A stretch of 64,000 bases of DNA from Lunularia cruciata (taxonomy: Eukaryota; Streptophyta; Marchantiopsida; Lunulariales; Lunulariaceae). Shown here piece by piece: positions 1-10,556 of this stretch. The first letter of the stretch is position 1. Every line of letters starts with the position of its first letter. Made by a program: the position numbers and the translations under genes. The notes under the pieces were generated by a model. That model saw only the letters and a list, made by a program, of their open reading frames with translations. It had not been told where the DNA came from and made no database searches. Where the stretch lies: NCBI GenBank assembly GCA_948567375.1, contig OX419757.1:16740001-16804000 (forward strand), read 5' to 3'.

Positions 1-1020
1 AGGTTACCTTTCTCAAAAAAGAGATGGAGAGAAAGTGAGAGTCTATGTGGAAAGAGTAGAAAAGTTAGAGTCCAGATTTTGCATAGTGTTGAGGAAGGGT
101 GGAGATGATGTAGAGACTCTATGATTGGCATAGAGGCCATGCTCACCAAGAATTTTGTGGGAGGATTGAGATCACAAATTAGAAGCAATGTGAGATATGA
201 GAAACCTTCTTCCAAGGTTGATGCTATCAAGATCGCAATTTGTATGGATGAGAGTTTGGAAGGAGATGAGAGTGATTTGGTGGTGAAGGAGGTTGTGCAT
301 CCTCCTCAAGGCTACAAGTATGGTAGAAAGTCTGATACTTAGGTGGAAAAGGTTGCACCACAAGTAGTTGTTGCTATAGTTACCTCCACCAAAGGATCCA
401 CTTCAAACCATCACAGAACAACTTGCAGATCTCAAGATCAATGTGGTGCAACTATGGGAGAAGAGAGAGATGAATCAAAATGTAGGGAGAGGGTGTAGGA
501 GTTATGGAAAATATCCATAGAGAGAAGGCCAACTAGCCAACAATTTCAATGACAAAAATTGTTTTGGTTGTGGAGGAAGGGGCCATATCCAAAGGAATTG
601 CCCAAATTCCACTTTACCATGGAGGAAGGGGTTATGAGGGAGCCAATAGAGAGAAAGAGTGGAGGTAGTGAAACCCAAGTGGCTCCTAATCAAAACAAAG
701 GTAAGGGAATAACATCCATAGATGTGGTTGAGAGCAAGTATGAGAAGGGAGAGTGCTCAAACTCCAAGGGTCTTAATTTGGAGCTTTTGGCACAAGAAAA
801 GAAGAGAGCTCGTTTTGTAGAGGATGTTCACTCTTCTCAAGGATTTACTCTAAGCAAGGATACTTCTATGTCTACTAGGAGCACTTGCACCTCAACACCA
901 TCAACAACAAAGACTCCAAGGAAGAAGTTGTGGATGGAGGATTTCTTGATTTCAAAGCAACAATGGAACTATAATGCGTTGGAGGATGTTGGTAGTCACA
1001 AGGCTAACATCGTAGTAGGC
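1..1020 (+). pseudogene. gag remnant of E1-left
   Basis: This is the nucleocapsid/capsid part of the polyprotein, without its N-terminus because the window starts inside it. Residues encoded at 121-342 match the gag of E1-right (62473-63177) closely. A CCHC zinc knuckle is readable near 555-605, with the pattern C-x2-C-x4-H-x4-C partly damaged (its first cysteine codon remains, as in NCFGC of the sister copy). Basic, serine- and threonine-rich sequence follows at 660-1000. Stops at about 340 and 1021 break the frame. Retroelement gag packages the RNA into cytoplasmic particles; this copy cannot make a full protein. Confidence 0.8.
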
Positions 1021-1119
1021 TAAATGATTGCTTTGAACCCTACCTTGAGAAAGGAGTTTAGAGGTGGTTTGAGTTCTACAAGGAGCAATAAGAAGAAGAA
1101 GGCAAAAGCTTGAGTATCA

Positions 1120-1490
1120 ATGGGGGTGGTGGATGCCAAGCCAGCACCATGGGAGGCTTGTGAATATGCCTCCAAGAATGATGTGAGAGTGAATGGTCAC
1201 AACATCAAGGACGCATTGGTTGATGGAAGATCAACAGTGAATGGCATGTTAGAAAGGTTGATGAAGAAGTTGGGTATGATACCCTCAAGACCTTCAACAT
1301 TTGTGGTGAGCATGGAAAACAAGCAACAAGTTTGACCAGTAGGGATGATGGATAAAGTGGTAATTTCAATTATGGGAACTCAAAATCTCATTACTTTCCA
1401 AGTCTTGAAGGATTCAAGCTATGACTTACTTCTTGGGAGGCCATGGTTGAGAGCAGCACGCACAATAGATCAATGACACAAAAGGTACTT
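1120..1490 (+). pseudogene. retropepsin-like aspartic protease remnant of E1-left
   Basis: The segment encodes LVDGRSTVN, the position of the active-site D-(S/T)-G turn of retropepsins, followed about 70 codons later by SYDLLLGRPWL, the typical C-terminal flap and strand of gypsy proteases. The active-site triad reads D-G-R rather than D-T/S-G, as also in the E1-right copy. A stop at 1333 and another near 1475 interrupt it. The protease would process the gag-pol polyprotein. Confidence 0.75.
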
Positions 1491-1611
1491 GAGGATTGGG
1501 CCATCAAACCATAGAGTCACAGTTCTTGTGACAAACACCACCAACACTTCACATTTAGATAAACCATCTTCTGATTATTAGGAATCACATTCTGAAGAAG
1601 GAGTTTCAAGT

Positions 1612-3410
1612 GTGTACACAAGCATGGAAGAGGAGACTTCCATGGAGGAGGATGAAGGTAAATCTGATTCAAATGTGTATCCTTTGTGTGCTATGGATTT
1701 TGCACCTAAGCTAGAGGTTTTGAAGGACCCAGATAAATCACCATTGACACTTGAGGAGGTAGAGAGAAGGTTATCTACCCTCAAGTATGGTCCAAATGTT
1801 ACCAAGGAGGAGAAAGTAAGATTTGAGGAGATTTTCCGCAAGTTCATCAATGTGTTTGCTTTTAGTTACAAGGATTTGAAGGAAGTTACCTTGGAGGAGC
1901 ACAAGATAGAGGTGCAGTCACATGCAAGGCCAATCCGCCAAAAGCAACATTGCATTAGCCCACCAATATCTTTGGTTGTGAAGGAGGAGATTGATAAGCT
2001 CAAGGACGTTGGATTTACCTTTGAAGTAGAGAATTCAGAATGGGTATCTCTAATTGTCATTGTGATGAAAAAGAATGGTAAGCTTTGGGTATGTGTGGAT
2101 TACAAGAAGCTCAATGTTATTACCAAGAAGGACTACTACCCATTGCCATTCATTGATGAGATCTTGGAGGAGGTTGCAAGTCATGAGAGGTATAGTTTTG
2201 GAGATGGTTATAATGGATATAACCAAATCAAGATTACATGAGAGCATCAACAACTCACCTCATTCACCACACCTTGTGGAACTTATGCTTTCAAGGTCAT
2301 GCCTTTTGGGCTTTGCAATGCTTGAGCCACATTCCAATGGTTCATGAACAAGGTATTTGAACCTTTCATTGGGAAATTTGTGAGAGACGTCATTGATGAC
2401 TTTTGTGTCTATGGGAGCAAGGAGGAGCACTTTGAGCACCTTATCAAGGTCTTGCAAGGCTTAGATGAGGCAAATGCATCACTCAACCCACATAAGTGCA
2501 TTTTTGGATGTGAAGAAGGTCTACTTTTGGGGCACATCATCTCCAAGGATGGAATAGCAGTTGATCCTAAGAAGGTGAGGATAATCTGAGACCTTCCATT
2601 CCCTTCAAGCTTGACAAAGTTACGCCAATTCTTGGGGATGGTTGGATACTATAGGAGGTTCATCTTTTCATTTTCCAACAAGGCTTATGCATTGACCATC
2701 TACATGAAGAAGGGTGTAGATTACATGGTGATTTTGGAGGACAAGGAGGCTCTCAAAGCTTTTGAGGAGCTCAAGAAATCCCTTGTTGTAGCTCCAATTC
2801 TTGCTAAACCTGATTGGAGTAAGCCTTTCATCCTCTACATTGATGCTTCTAATGTAGCTATAGGATGCACTCTTAGTCAATTAGACCAAGATGTGCATGA
2901 TCATCCAATAGCTTATGCTAGTTTGCAGATGGTTTCAGCAAAAAAGAACTACTTTGTCACAGAGAGAGAAAGGTTGGCAATGATCTTTGGTTTTAAGGAG
3001 TTTAGACACTACTTGATTGGAGGGAAAGCCACCATTGTCATGGATCACAAAGCTTTGTTGAAGTACATCTTCAACAAGCCTTATGTTGAAAAGAGACTAG
3101 CAAGGTGGATGCTACTCTTGTCTGAGTATGATTACACCATTGAGGATAGGCCAAGAAAGAAGCATGCAAATGTTGATTTGTTATCTAGAGCCTATGATCA
3201 TGATGGAGATGAGCCAATGGATGATTCCTTCCCGGATGAGGAGCTCATGACAATCTTAGTCACTCAAGAGGTTCCAATGGAGTACAAGGAGATTGTGGAT
3301 TTTGTGACAAGAGGTAACTATCCAGAAGGGATGCATACTAGAGAGAAGAAGGCCCTTGCAGCAAGATCTAGACCTTACACAATGGTGGAGGATATTATTT
3401 TTCACCAAGG
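1612..3410 (+). pseudogene. reverse transcriptase and RNase H of E1-left
   Basis: An acidic leader (1612-1800) is followed by RT. Visible motifs are CVDYKKLN, YPLPFIDEIL, the palm strand with IDDFCVYG in place of the usual YxDD box near 2390, and LGHIISKDGI. The thumb/connection has FLGMVGYYRRF. RNase H follows with its D-E-D positions in YIDASNVAIG, ERERLAMIFG and MDHKAL (about 2830-3060). Stops at 2239 and 2587 and substitutions such as the missing P in the 2239 region break it. It would copy element RNA into DNA. E1-right 55612-57270 is the sister copy. Confidence 0.88.
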
Positions 3411-3435
3411 AGCAGATGGTCTACTTTGAAGAGCA

Positions 3436-4571
3436 GTGGGTAAGGAAGAGTCTTTCCTACTGATAAAGGAGTTTCATGAAGGTTTAGTGTGTGGAGTGCA
3501 CTTTGCAAGAAAGGTGACTGCTTTCAAGATTCTAGATGGAAGTTACCATTGGAGAGGGATTTTCAAGGATTGTCTTGATTATTGCAAAACTTGTCGTGTT
3601 TGTCAAGTTTTTGCTAGAAAGTCTACATCCACTCCAACACTTAGATCAATTCCATTTCTAGGACCTTTTGAGAAGTGGGAAATTGATTTTGTAGGTCCTC
3701 TCAATAGAACGCCAATGAACAATTGGTACATTTTGGTAGTTACTGATTACCTTACCAAGCGGGTTGAGGCTAGACCATTGAGGGACAAGAATGAAGATGA
3801 AGTTGGTAGATTTCTTTATGAATGCATTATCATTAGATTTGGATGCCGTTTGGAGTTGTTTTCTGATAGAGGAGGAGAGTTTACAGGAATCATTACTACA
3901 ACAATGCTACAAAATTTCTCTATCACACATAAAGTGATTACATCCTATAAGCCAAATTCCAATGGCTTGGCAGAGAGAACCAATCAGACCTTGTGCATGA
4001 TGTTGGCCAAAGATGCATAAATGGAGAGGGATAAACATCATTGGGACAAGAGGATTCATGTTGTTTTGTGTGAATATAGGACAACCATGAAGACTTCCAC
4101 CAAATATTCTCCATTTTAATTGGTATATGGTATTGAGTCTAACCTACCTATTCACTTTGATCTTCCTTTATTCCAAAGCATTCATAAGAGATTGAAGAAA
4201 ACACAAGGAGGTGATGCATAGAAGTCAAGGAAGGAACAACTCTTGGAGTTGGAAGAAGCAAGAGCAGCTGCTAAGGTTTGGAGCAGGTCCAAAGGAAACA
4301 AAAGGAGAGCTATGAAAAGAGGCAAGGCAAGAAGAAGGTGGAGCCTTTCAAAGAAGGTGATTGGGTAATGTTGTTTGATTCTATTTGCTTCAAGAGAGTG
4401 CAAAAGAATTTTTTGCGTAAGTACTTTGGACCTTTCATAGTGGAGAAGGTGTGGGGCAATTACACCTATGATCTCAAGGAGTTGGGAAGAAGACACTTTG
4501 ATAGGATTAACCATGATAAGTTGAAGATATACATTGAAGGTAGAGAGACCTTCACTTTGAGGACAAAGTGA
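3436..4571 (+). pseudogene. integrase of E1-left
   Basis: The N-terminal zinc-binding region ends with CKTCRVCQVFA. The catalytic core has the D-D-E positions at IDFVGPL (about 3690), LFSDRGGEFTG (about 3860) and NGLAERTNQ (about 3970). The C-terminal GPY/F-like part includes KYFGPFIVEKVW. A stop at 4018, further stops near 4118 and 4219, and a frame change near 4275 disrupt it. No chromodomain is seen before the polypurine tract, unlike family A in this window. Confidence 0.85.
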
Positions 4572-4577
4572 AAACTT

Positions 4578-4591
4578 AGTCCGGGGGTAAA
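4578..4591 (+). other. polypurine tract of E1-left
   Basis: The purine-rich run agtccgggggtaaa lies directly before the TGTAACACCC start of the 3' LTR, which is where plus-strand DNA synthesis is primed. E1-right has the equivalent sequence in reverse complement next to 54509. Confidence 0.75.
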
Positions 4592-5281
4592 TGTAACACC
4601 CATTTGTGCATATGTGTGATATTGTGATATTTGGCTTGGTATTACAAGTAATTGAGAGATATTTTTTATATAAAGATAAAGGATAGTTTTACATTAGTCA
4701 TGATTAGCTAAATTTAGTCATAGCTAAGATAGAAGAGACCTTACTTTAAAGGAAGTGAAACGGATGAGCACCACTATTTTGGATTCTAGTGTGTTGACTT
4801 GATATTATTCCTAGGTGTTTGGCTTTGAGGAAAGAGTTGAGAACTCTTGGGCCCGCAAGCCTTTTTGTTTTGGATTCTTCTATAGTCCAAGGATAACCCA
4901 TGTAAAGGAATCTTGACTTGGTGATTGGGTCAAGATAAGATCACATGCTAATAGAATATGCCCATGTGAATGGATATTCCTTTTTACTTTTTGACTTTAC
5001 TTGACTTTGAGTCTAGTAACTTGAGTTACTAAGGTAATTAGTAACTTTGGTACGTAACTATTTCACAAGTATATAAACAAGGGGTGAGGAGACACTCATC
5101 ATCCTTTCATTTGCAACTATCTCTCTCTCATTGAGTTCTCTAGTGAGCAATGTCTTGAGTCTTGGAGTGTTAGCCTTGGGGGAGTATGATGGAGTTGGGG
5201 TTCCTTGCCTTCTTAGTCCATGGTGTGCTACCATAATAGCCATAAGAGGTTCATCCTCAGTGATAGACAGGCCGGCTCACA
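4592..5281 (+). repeat. 3' LTR of E1-left (690 bp)
   Basis: It begins TGTAACACCC right after the polypurine tract and ends GGCTCACA, where A2 sequence resumes. The E1-right LTR (53819-54509, minus strand) is the same length to within a base and matches end to end. A TATA box (gtatataaac, about 5069) lies about 200 bp before the end. An antisense open frame of 61 codons (5058-5243) is kept in both LTR copies. Confidence 0.88.
5069..5080 (+). promoter_or_regulatory. TATA box in the E1 LTR
   Basis: The sequence gtatataaacaa sits in the 3' half of the LTR, where the U3 promoter is expected. The E1-right LTR has a weaker version (gcttatataca in reverse orientation near 54024-54034). Confidence 0.5.
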
Positions 5282-6170
5282 GTTCTGATCCAATAGTCCA
5301 TCCAACACCCGATGCATTTGATCCATGAAGACTATTAGAGCATTAGTGAGCCCAAAAGGTAGAACTTTCCACTCAAAATGCCCATACCTTGTGCAAAAGG
5401 CAGTCTTTTCACATCCTCCCTATCAATGGAGATTCACCAATAGCCACTGCAAAGATCTCATTTGGAAAAGTATCATGCTCCACTCAATTGATCAAGCAAG
5501 TCATCAATCCAAGGCAAGAGATATGCATTCTCCACTATTTTCTTATTGAGCCCACGATAATCAATATATAAACAAAGTCCTCCATCCTTCTTTGGAACAA
5601 ATAGTACTGGTGCTCCCCAAGGAGAGGTACTATGTCATATGAACTCCTTCTCCAACAACTCAGTAAGTGTTGTTCACAACTCCTCCAACTCCTTTGGTGA
5701 GAGCATATAGATTGGTCTACTCACGAGAGTACTCCTTGGCAATAACTCAATCTTGAAGTGCATATTACGATTAGAGGGTAATCCATTTGGCAGATCATTC
5801 AAAAACACGTCCAAAAACTCTTGAACTATCTGATCAACCCTCGCTTGATGAAGCTCTCAACTCCCCTCAGATTGTCCTTGTGCAATCGGCTTGATCTACA
5901 CCACAAAAACAAACTTATTTTCCTCCAAAGCTTGCTCTATGGTTGCTTCACTAACAAAATTCCCATCTAGGGACTCACCTCTCTTCAAAACTTGCTCCAT
6001 AGTTGCCTTCCTGGCAAACTTCCCATCTTGGGGCTCCTCTCCCTTCAAGGCATGCTCTATGGCTACCTTCTCAACCAACTTCTCCTTTTGGGATTGACTA
6101 TTCTTAGATGTCTTACTTAGAGGTGCAAGACAACCTAATTGGGAATTCCTACCATGGTGTTGTACTTGAA
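5282..6170 (-). pseudogene. RT N-terminal part and linker of A2
   Basis: Minus-strand RT sequence matches A1 RT, including the reverse complement of the stretch encoding FGLTNA and the VFMDQMH region (5288-5400). Between protease and RT lies a linker (5896-6078) built of about 19-residue repeats of the form KFxxKATxEQxLKxxESxDG. Stops interrupt the frame. It is cut at 5282 by E1-left. Confidence 0.75.
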
Positions 6171-6174
6171 TTTG

Positions 6175-6531
6175 TCATTGGGTCCAATCATATTGAACCT
6201 TATGAAGTTCAAGCCAAGGTAGTCCTAGAATGACATCATAGTGTAGAGGTGCCACTACAAAACTCATATGCTCCAAATACTCCTTCCTAATCTTAAAAGT
6301 AACAAGATATGAGGTATGGAATGCAGAACCCTTTCTACCATCCGCAATCATCAATCTACTTCCAATCATTGGCTTGATAGGAATACCCAATTCCTTCACT
6401 ACTTGCATAGACATGCAATTCTCTGAACTTGTAGAATCAACCAAAATCCTACAACCCCGATTAGATATTGTACTTTGCAAGTAGAGTAAACTTGCATAGG
6501 TCGAGCCTTCAATCCCATTGGAACTAATCAA
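6175..6531 (-). pseudogene. aspartic protease of A2
   Basis: This is an open segment of 118 codons. It contains ILVDSTSSENCMSM at the active-site position (DST rather than DSG) and YDVILGLPWL at the end. A1 (DSRSS) and B (DYRTS) have matching segments, each with a different residue at the third position of the triad. The segment itself is uninterrupted, but the surrounding gag and RT are broken. Confidence 0.8.
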
Positions 6532-6539
6532 GCTTCCAA

Positions 6540-7720
6540 TAGGTGGCTCAAAATCTCCTATTGGGATTCCTTTTTTCCCTGATCATTCTGTTCCACAAAC
6601 TCCATCTGGGCAACTTGTCAAGGTTGTCCATTCTTGAGCGGACATTCAACAATGCAATGTCCAACTTGGTGACAATAAAAATAACATCTATTTTGCCGCA
6701 ATCTTTCTCTATTGCTGTACCAAGTGGTCTCTATTGGATAACATCAATCTCCATTGGTGTCAGTTCCTCCACCCGTACGTAGTGTACTGGTAGGCTTTGT
6801 GTAGGTTGAAGTCAAGACCAAGTTGTTGCAACCAAGGAATCAAAACGCTCAACCAATTGCATGGCTTCTTCTACATTTTGTGGTTCATGCATGGTCACCT
6901 CCAATTTAGTTCATGCTTTCAATCCCCAAACAAATCGATCTAGAACTTCACCTTCTTGTATATCTGGAATTTGCATGATGATGTTCTGAAATTATGTGAT
7001 GTAGCTCCTTATAGAGTAAATCTGCTCTAACTCCACAAGTTTATCTGGTGCAGCTTGGGTGGCATTTATAATTTGAAATTCACCAAGTATTGCATCCTTG
7101 AATTCTGCCTATGTCAAAATTGGTGCAACAATCTATCATTTAGCTTGCTCTACTCAAAATTGCCACCAAAGTTTTGCCACACCATCCAATTGGCTAGAAA
7201 CCAAGAAAATTTGTTTTTGTTGATCTTGAAGGTTGGTGGCTTCAAAGTAACATTTGTAGTCAAACAAAAAATTTTCCACTATTCTTGAAAGATTCTTGCC
7301 TTCAAACACCTTAGGTTTTGGAAATTGGATGCAATCTTCTCCATCTCAAATTGGCGTACTCTTTGTATGTTCTTATCGTTGCTGCTCTTGTTCATCCAAC
7401 AATCAAGTAAGGTGCTTGATTTGTTGCTACATTGCAAGGATAACGTCCGGTATTGCCGCCATAACTACTACTTTATCCCACTACTCTCAATTTATCTAAT
7501 TGATTAATACATAGATGCAGCACGTCCACCGGTCTCCATAAGTTACAACCGGAAGTATCAAGGGTTCTTCAAACAAGGTGATCATATGCAAAAGATCTTA
7601 CCCAAAACTTGAAGTGATGAATTGGGTAAAATGGTGCTTGGATAATATCTGGACATGAAAATCCCAATGGTTTGGTGGAAGTGGATTTGGTGATCCATAA
7701 ATTCCATCCATCCCATTCTT
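6540..7720 (-). pseudogene. gag of A2, degraded
   Basis: No long frame survives, but the minus strand matches the gag regions of A1 (9700-10540) and B (32767-33590). It includes a CCHC-like nucleocapsid trace near 6640-6700 and the conserved stretch around NTIMQI near 6960. It lies between the primer site at 7721-7732 and the protease. Confidence 0.65.
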
Positions 7721-7732
7721 TCTCTAATACCA
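7721..7732 (-). other. primer binding site of A2 (Met-tRNA type)
   Basis: In reverse complement the sequence is TGGTATTAGAGA, one change from the TGGTATCAGAG pairing with the 3' end of initiator Met tRNA. It lies one base inside the 5' LTR. Confidence 0.7.
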
Positions 7733-7733
7733 A

Positions 7734-8159
7734 TGTAAAAGACTGTGATCAATGAGAGAAATAGGAAAATGGAATCTCACATTGGGACACTTGAATGAGG
7801 GAAAATTCTGAATGCCTAGCATGAGCTATGGCTCTTGTATTTATAGAGATCATACAAGGCTCTTGAGAAGCTTCTCAAGAAGCTTCCTTGAGCCTCTTTC
7901 TTGGAGAGCAAGCCAAGTTAATTAGGAGGCTTCTCAAGAAGCTTCCTTCTAGAAGTTGCTTACTTGGCATGCAAGCTAAGCTAGTTGGAACCTTCTAGAA
8001 GCTTCCTTCTAGAAGCTACTTACTTAAGGTGCAAGCTAAGTTAGATAGGAAGCTTCCTAAGAAGCTTCTTAGATACTTTTGGAATATTATAGGCTAATTT
8101 GTCTTATTTGCTACTTCGTTAGCCCTACTAACTTCATCGCTAAACTCCATATTGTTACA
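7734..8159 (-). repeat. 5' LTR of A2 (426 bp)
   Basis: On the plus strand it begins TGTAAAAGAC and ends TTGTTACA, that is TG...CA. It matches the A1 LTRs, A4 and A5. It contains several GAAGCTTC palindromes and TTCTAGAAGCTTC units (about 7990-8015) upstream of a TATAAATA box near 7838-7845 in reverse orientation. The last 66 bp are duplicated in the tandem repeat at 8094-8641. Confidence 0.88.
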
Positions 8160-8641
8160 ATAAGGATAATTTTACTCTCTAATAGAACATAAGTGATTAA
8201 AACTATATATTTCTAATCTCCAAGAGAATTGGAAAAATAAATAAATTTTGGAACATTATTCTATAAAGTATAGTACTTCATTGTGTGAAATTACACTATC
8301 TTTTCCAATAGCTCTGGTTTTGTATGTAGCATGTAGATTGAATTAGAAAAATGAAGAGAATTTTACTCTAATTTGTCTTATTTGCTACTTCGTTAGCCCT
8401 ACTAACTTCATCGCTAAACTCCATATTGTTACAATAAGGATAGTTTTACTCTCTAATAGAACATAAGTGATTAAAACTATATATATCTAATCTCCAAGAG
8501 AATTGGAAAAATAAATAAATTTTGGAACATTATTCTATAAAGTATAGTACTTCATTGTGTGAAATTACACTATCTTTTCCAATAGCTCTGGTTTTGTATG
8601 TAGCATGTAGATTGAATTAGAAAAATGAAGATTGCTTATTA
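8094..8641. repeat. tandem duplication, 274-bp unit, two copies
   Basis: Unit 1 starts at 8094 (ctaatttgtctt...) and unit 2 at 8368. They differ at only a few positions. Each unit holds the last 66 bp of the A2 LTR plus about 208 bp of flanking A3 sequence. The duplication therefore happened after A2 inserted, and it is recent. Confidence 0.9.
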
Positions 8642-8788
8642 TTTGCATTAAATATGTGATTAGAACCAAGTTTGATCTACATAATGAAAATAATAAATTT
8701 TAATCTTGATTGAAGAGGTGAAAAGAATAGCTTTTCATACACAATATCAATTTTTTAAATGGATAGTCATTCCTTTTGCTTTACCAAT
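8160..8788 (+). pseudogene. RT fragment of ancient chromovirus A3 (segment 1)
   Basis: No open frame remains, but DNA from about 8640 to 8788 aligns base by base with A1 RT at 11570-11755. Examples are caagtttgatct for caagttggatct and atggatagtcattcctttt. The match continues across the E3e insertion at 14937. Upstream (8160-8640) similarity to A1 11400-11560 is weaker, and part of it lies in the tandem duplication. Confidence 0.65.
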
Positions 8789-9097
8789 TGTGGTGTGTGT
8801 ATACATTGTTACACAACATACATCACTATAAACATCATATACTATAGAAGCACACAACTCATACATAACTCTAAAATGCCACAATAATCAATTCAATTCA
8901 CACATCCAACTCAAATCAAAACTCAATCACTCAGCTCAATACTACCAACAATGGTGTAACAATATAGAGTTAAGCGACAAATTTAGTCAATGCTAATGAA
9001 GTAGTGAATAGGCCAAATTAGCCTAGAATATCTTAGAGTATCTAGGAAGCTTCTTGAGAAGCTTCCCACTAGCTTAGCTTGCACCTAAGTAGATATT

Positions 9098-9124
9098 TTC
9101 TAGAAGGGAGCTTCTAGAAGCTTC
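9098..9124 (+). promoter_or_regulatory. candidate heat-shock element array in A1 5' LTR
   Basis: TTC(98-100) GAA(103-105) then TTC(9112-9114) GAA(9117-9119) TTC(9122-9124) follow the alternating nGAAn/nTTCn spacing bound by heat-shock factor trimers. It lies about 145 bp before the TATA box. The 3' LTR has a four-unit version. Known precedent: the heat-activated copia element ONSEN has such sites in its LTR. Function here is inferred. Confidence 0.5.
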
Positions 9125-9266
9125 CAACCAACTTAGTTCGCATGCCAAGTAGACAATTTCAAGAAGGAAGCTTCTTGAGAAGCTTCCCAATTTACTTGGC
9201 TTGCAATTTTAAAAAGCGGCTCAAAGAAGCTTCTTGAGAAGCTTTTCAAGAGCCTTGTATGTTCCC

Positions 9267-9274
9267 TATAAATA
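9267..9274 (+). promoter_or_regulatory. TATA box of A1 LTR
   Basis: TATAAATA lies in the 3' half of the LTR. The same box is found in the 3' LTR (about 14461), in B (about 32300) and, altered, in A4 (about 17649). Confidence 0.65.
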
Positions 9275-9378
9275 CAAGAGCCAAAACTCATGCTAAGCAT
9301 TTAGAGTTTCCCACATTCAAGTATCACAATGTGATCTTCCATTCTCATATTTCTCTCATTGGTCTTGGTATTTTACAA

Positions 9379-9390
9379 TGGTATCAGAGA
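9379..9390 (+). other. primer binding site of A1
   Basis: TGGTATCAGAGA starts one base after the LTR and matches the 3' end complement of plant initiator Met tRNA over 11 bases, so minus-strand synthesis would start here. Confidence 0.85.
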
Positions 9391-9649
9391 AGGAATGGGA
9401 TGGATGAAATTTATGGACCACCAAATCCACTTCCACCAAGCCATTGGGATTTTTATGTCCAAGTACTACCCAAACATCATTTCACACAATTTATCACCTC
9501 ACGCTTTGGATAAGATTTTTTGCATTGTCTGAAGAACCCTTGGTGCTTCCGGTTATAACTTGTGGAGAATGGTGGATGTGTTGCATCTATATATTAATAA
9601 ATTAGATAAATTGGGAATAGTGTGATAGAGTAGAAGCCATGGCGATGAT

Positions 9650-10540
9650 GCATGAAGTTATCCTTACTATGTAACAACAAATCTAGCACCTTACTTGATT
9701 GTTGGATGAATGAGATCATCATAGACAAGAGAAGGTAAAGAGAGTACCAATTTGAGAAGGAGAAGAGAAAATCTGATTTCCAAAGCCTAAGGTATTTGAG
9801 GGCAAAAACCTTCTAGGTACAATGGAAAATTTTGTGTTTGATTGTGAACGTTACTTCAAAGCAACAAACCTTCAAGATGAATGGAGAAAAATTTTATTGG
9901 CCTCAAGCCAATTGGATAGAGTGGCTAAACTATGGTGGAAATTTAGAGTGGAACAGGTTGAGTGACAATTTTTCATGCCAATCTTGACATAAGAAGAATT
10001 CAGGAGTCCAATAATTTGGCAATTCCAAGCTCTAAATGCCACACGGGCCGCATGAGATAAGTGGGCAGAATCAAACTAGATTGGCTCAGTAAGAAGCTAT
10101 ATCACTCAATTCTAGAACACCATTATGCAAATTTTGGATATACTAGATGGAGAAGCTCTAGATTACTTTGTGAGAGGCTTGAAGTCCCACACTAGATTAG
10201 AAGTGACTATGCATGAGCCCAAATACTTGGAGGAAGCCATGCAGTTGGTTGAAAGCTTTGATCCTTGGTTGCGACAACTTGGTCTTGACCTTGGCCTTCC
10301 CCAAACCCACCTACACACTACACATGGGCGGAGGAGCCAATACCAATGGAGATCAATGGCATCTAGTGAAGACCACTTGGCACAATTGATTGTGAAAGAT
10401 TACGATAAAATGGTGGATGTTTCTATTGTCACCAAATTAGATACTATATTGTAGAGTGTCCACTCAAGAATGAGTCACCTTAACAAGTTGCACAAATGGA
10501 AATTGTGGAGCAGAATGATCAAGGAAATGAGGAATCCCAA
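9650..10540 (+). pseudogene. gag of A1, degraded
   Basis: Only short frames remain (longest 10125-10454, 109 codons). The text includes the capsid-type motif ALDYFVRGLK and a matrix-like stretch near 9780-9930 that matches B gag (KIFEGKN / ENFVFDCE). A former CCHC knuckle is suggested at 10425-10480. Multiple stops and frame changes make it nonfunctional. Confidence 0.7.
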
Positions 10541-10556
10541 TAGGAGATTTTGAGCC

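Larger units (their letters stand above)
1..5281 (+). mobile_element. E1-left: Ty3/gypsy retrotransposon, 5' part outside window
   Basis: This is a gypsy-type element with order gag, protease, RT, RNase H, integrase, polypurine tract and 3' LTR. The window begins inside gag. Almost all coding segments (from 121, 559, 1120, 1612, 2344, 2611 and 3436) lie in one reading frame, so gag and pol seem to form a single polyprotein with no programmed frameshift. The frame is broken by many stops (for example near 340, 1021, 1333, 2239, 2587, 3427 and 4018) and a frameshift near 4275, so the copy is dead. The same family occurs on the minus strand at 53819-64000. It is inserted into element A2, whose sequence resumes at 5282. 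The other flank is outside the window. Confidence 0.9.
5282..8159 (-). mobile_element. A2: chromovirus-family gypsy element, minus strand, truncated in window by E1-left
   Basis: Reading on the minus strand gives the 5' LTR (8159-7734), a tRNA primer site, gag, protease and the first half of RT. E1-left then interrupts the RT at 5281/5282. The sequence matches A1 (8955-14571) and B (32000-36494) throughout. The rest of A2 must lie to the left of the window. Its outer flank at 8160 looks like RT of an older copy (A3), so A2 was inserted into A3. Confidence 0.85.
8955..9377 (+). repeat. 5' LTR of A1 (423 bp)
   Basis: It begins TGTAACAATATAG and ends TTTTACA. It contains heat-shock-element-like units (TTCTAGAAGCTTC at 9112-9124, TTC-GAA at 9098-9105) and palindromes of the form GAAGCTTC around 9049-9245. 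The TATA box TATAAATA is at 9267-9274. The transcription start is expected shortly after it. Confidence 0.92.

Noticed and set aside
8160-8641. Tandem units as a CRISPR or satellite array
   Set aside because: Only two copies, with no spacer structure; this is a simple duplication in a plant nuclear genome.
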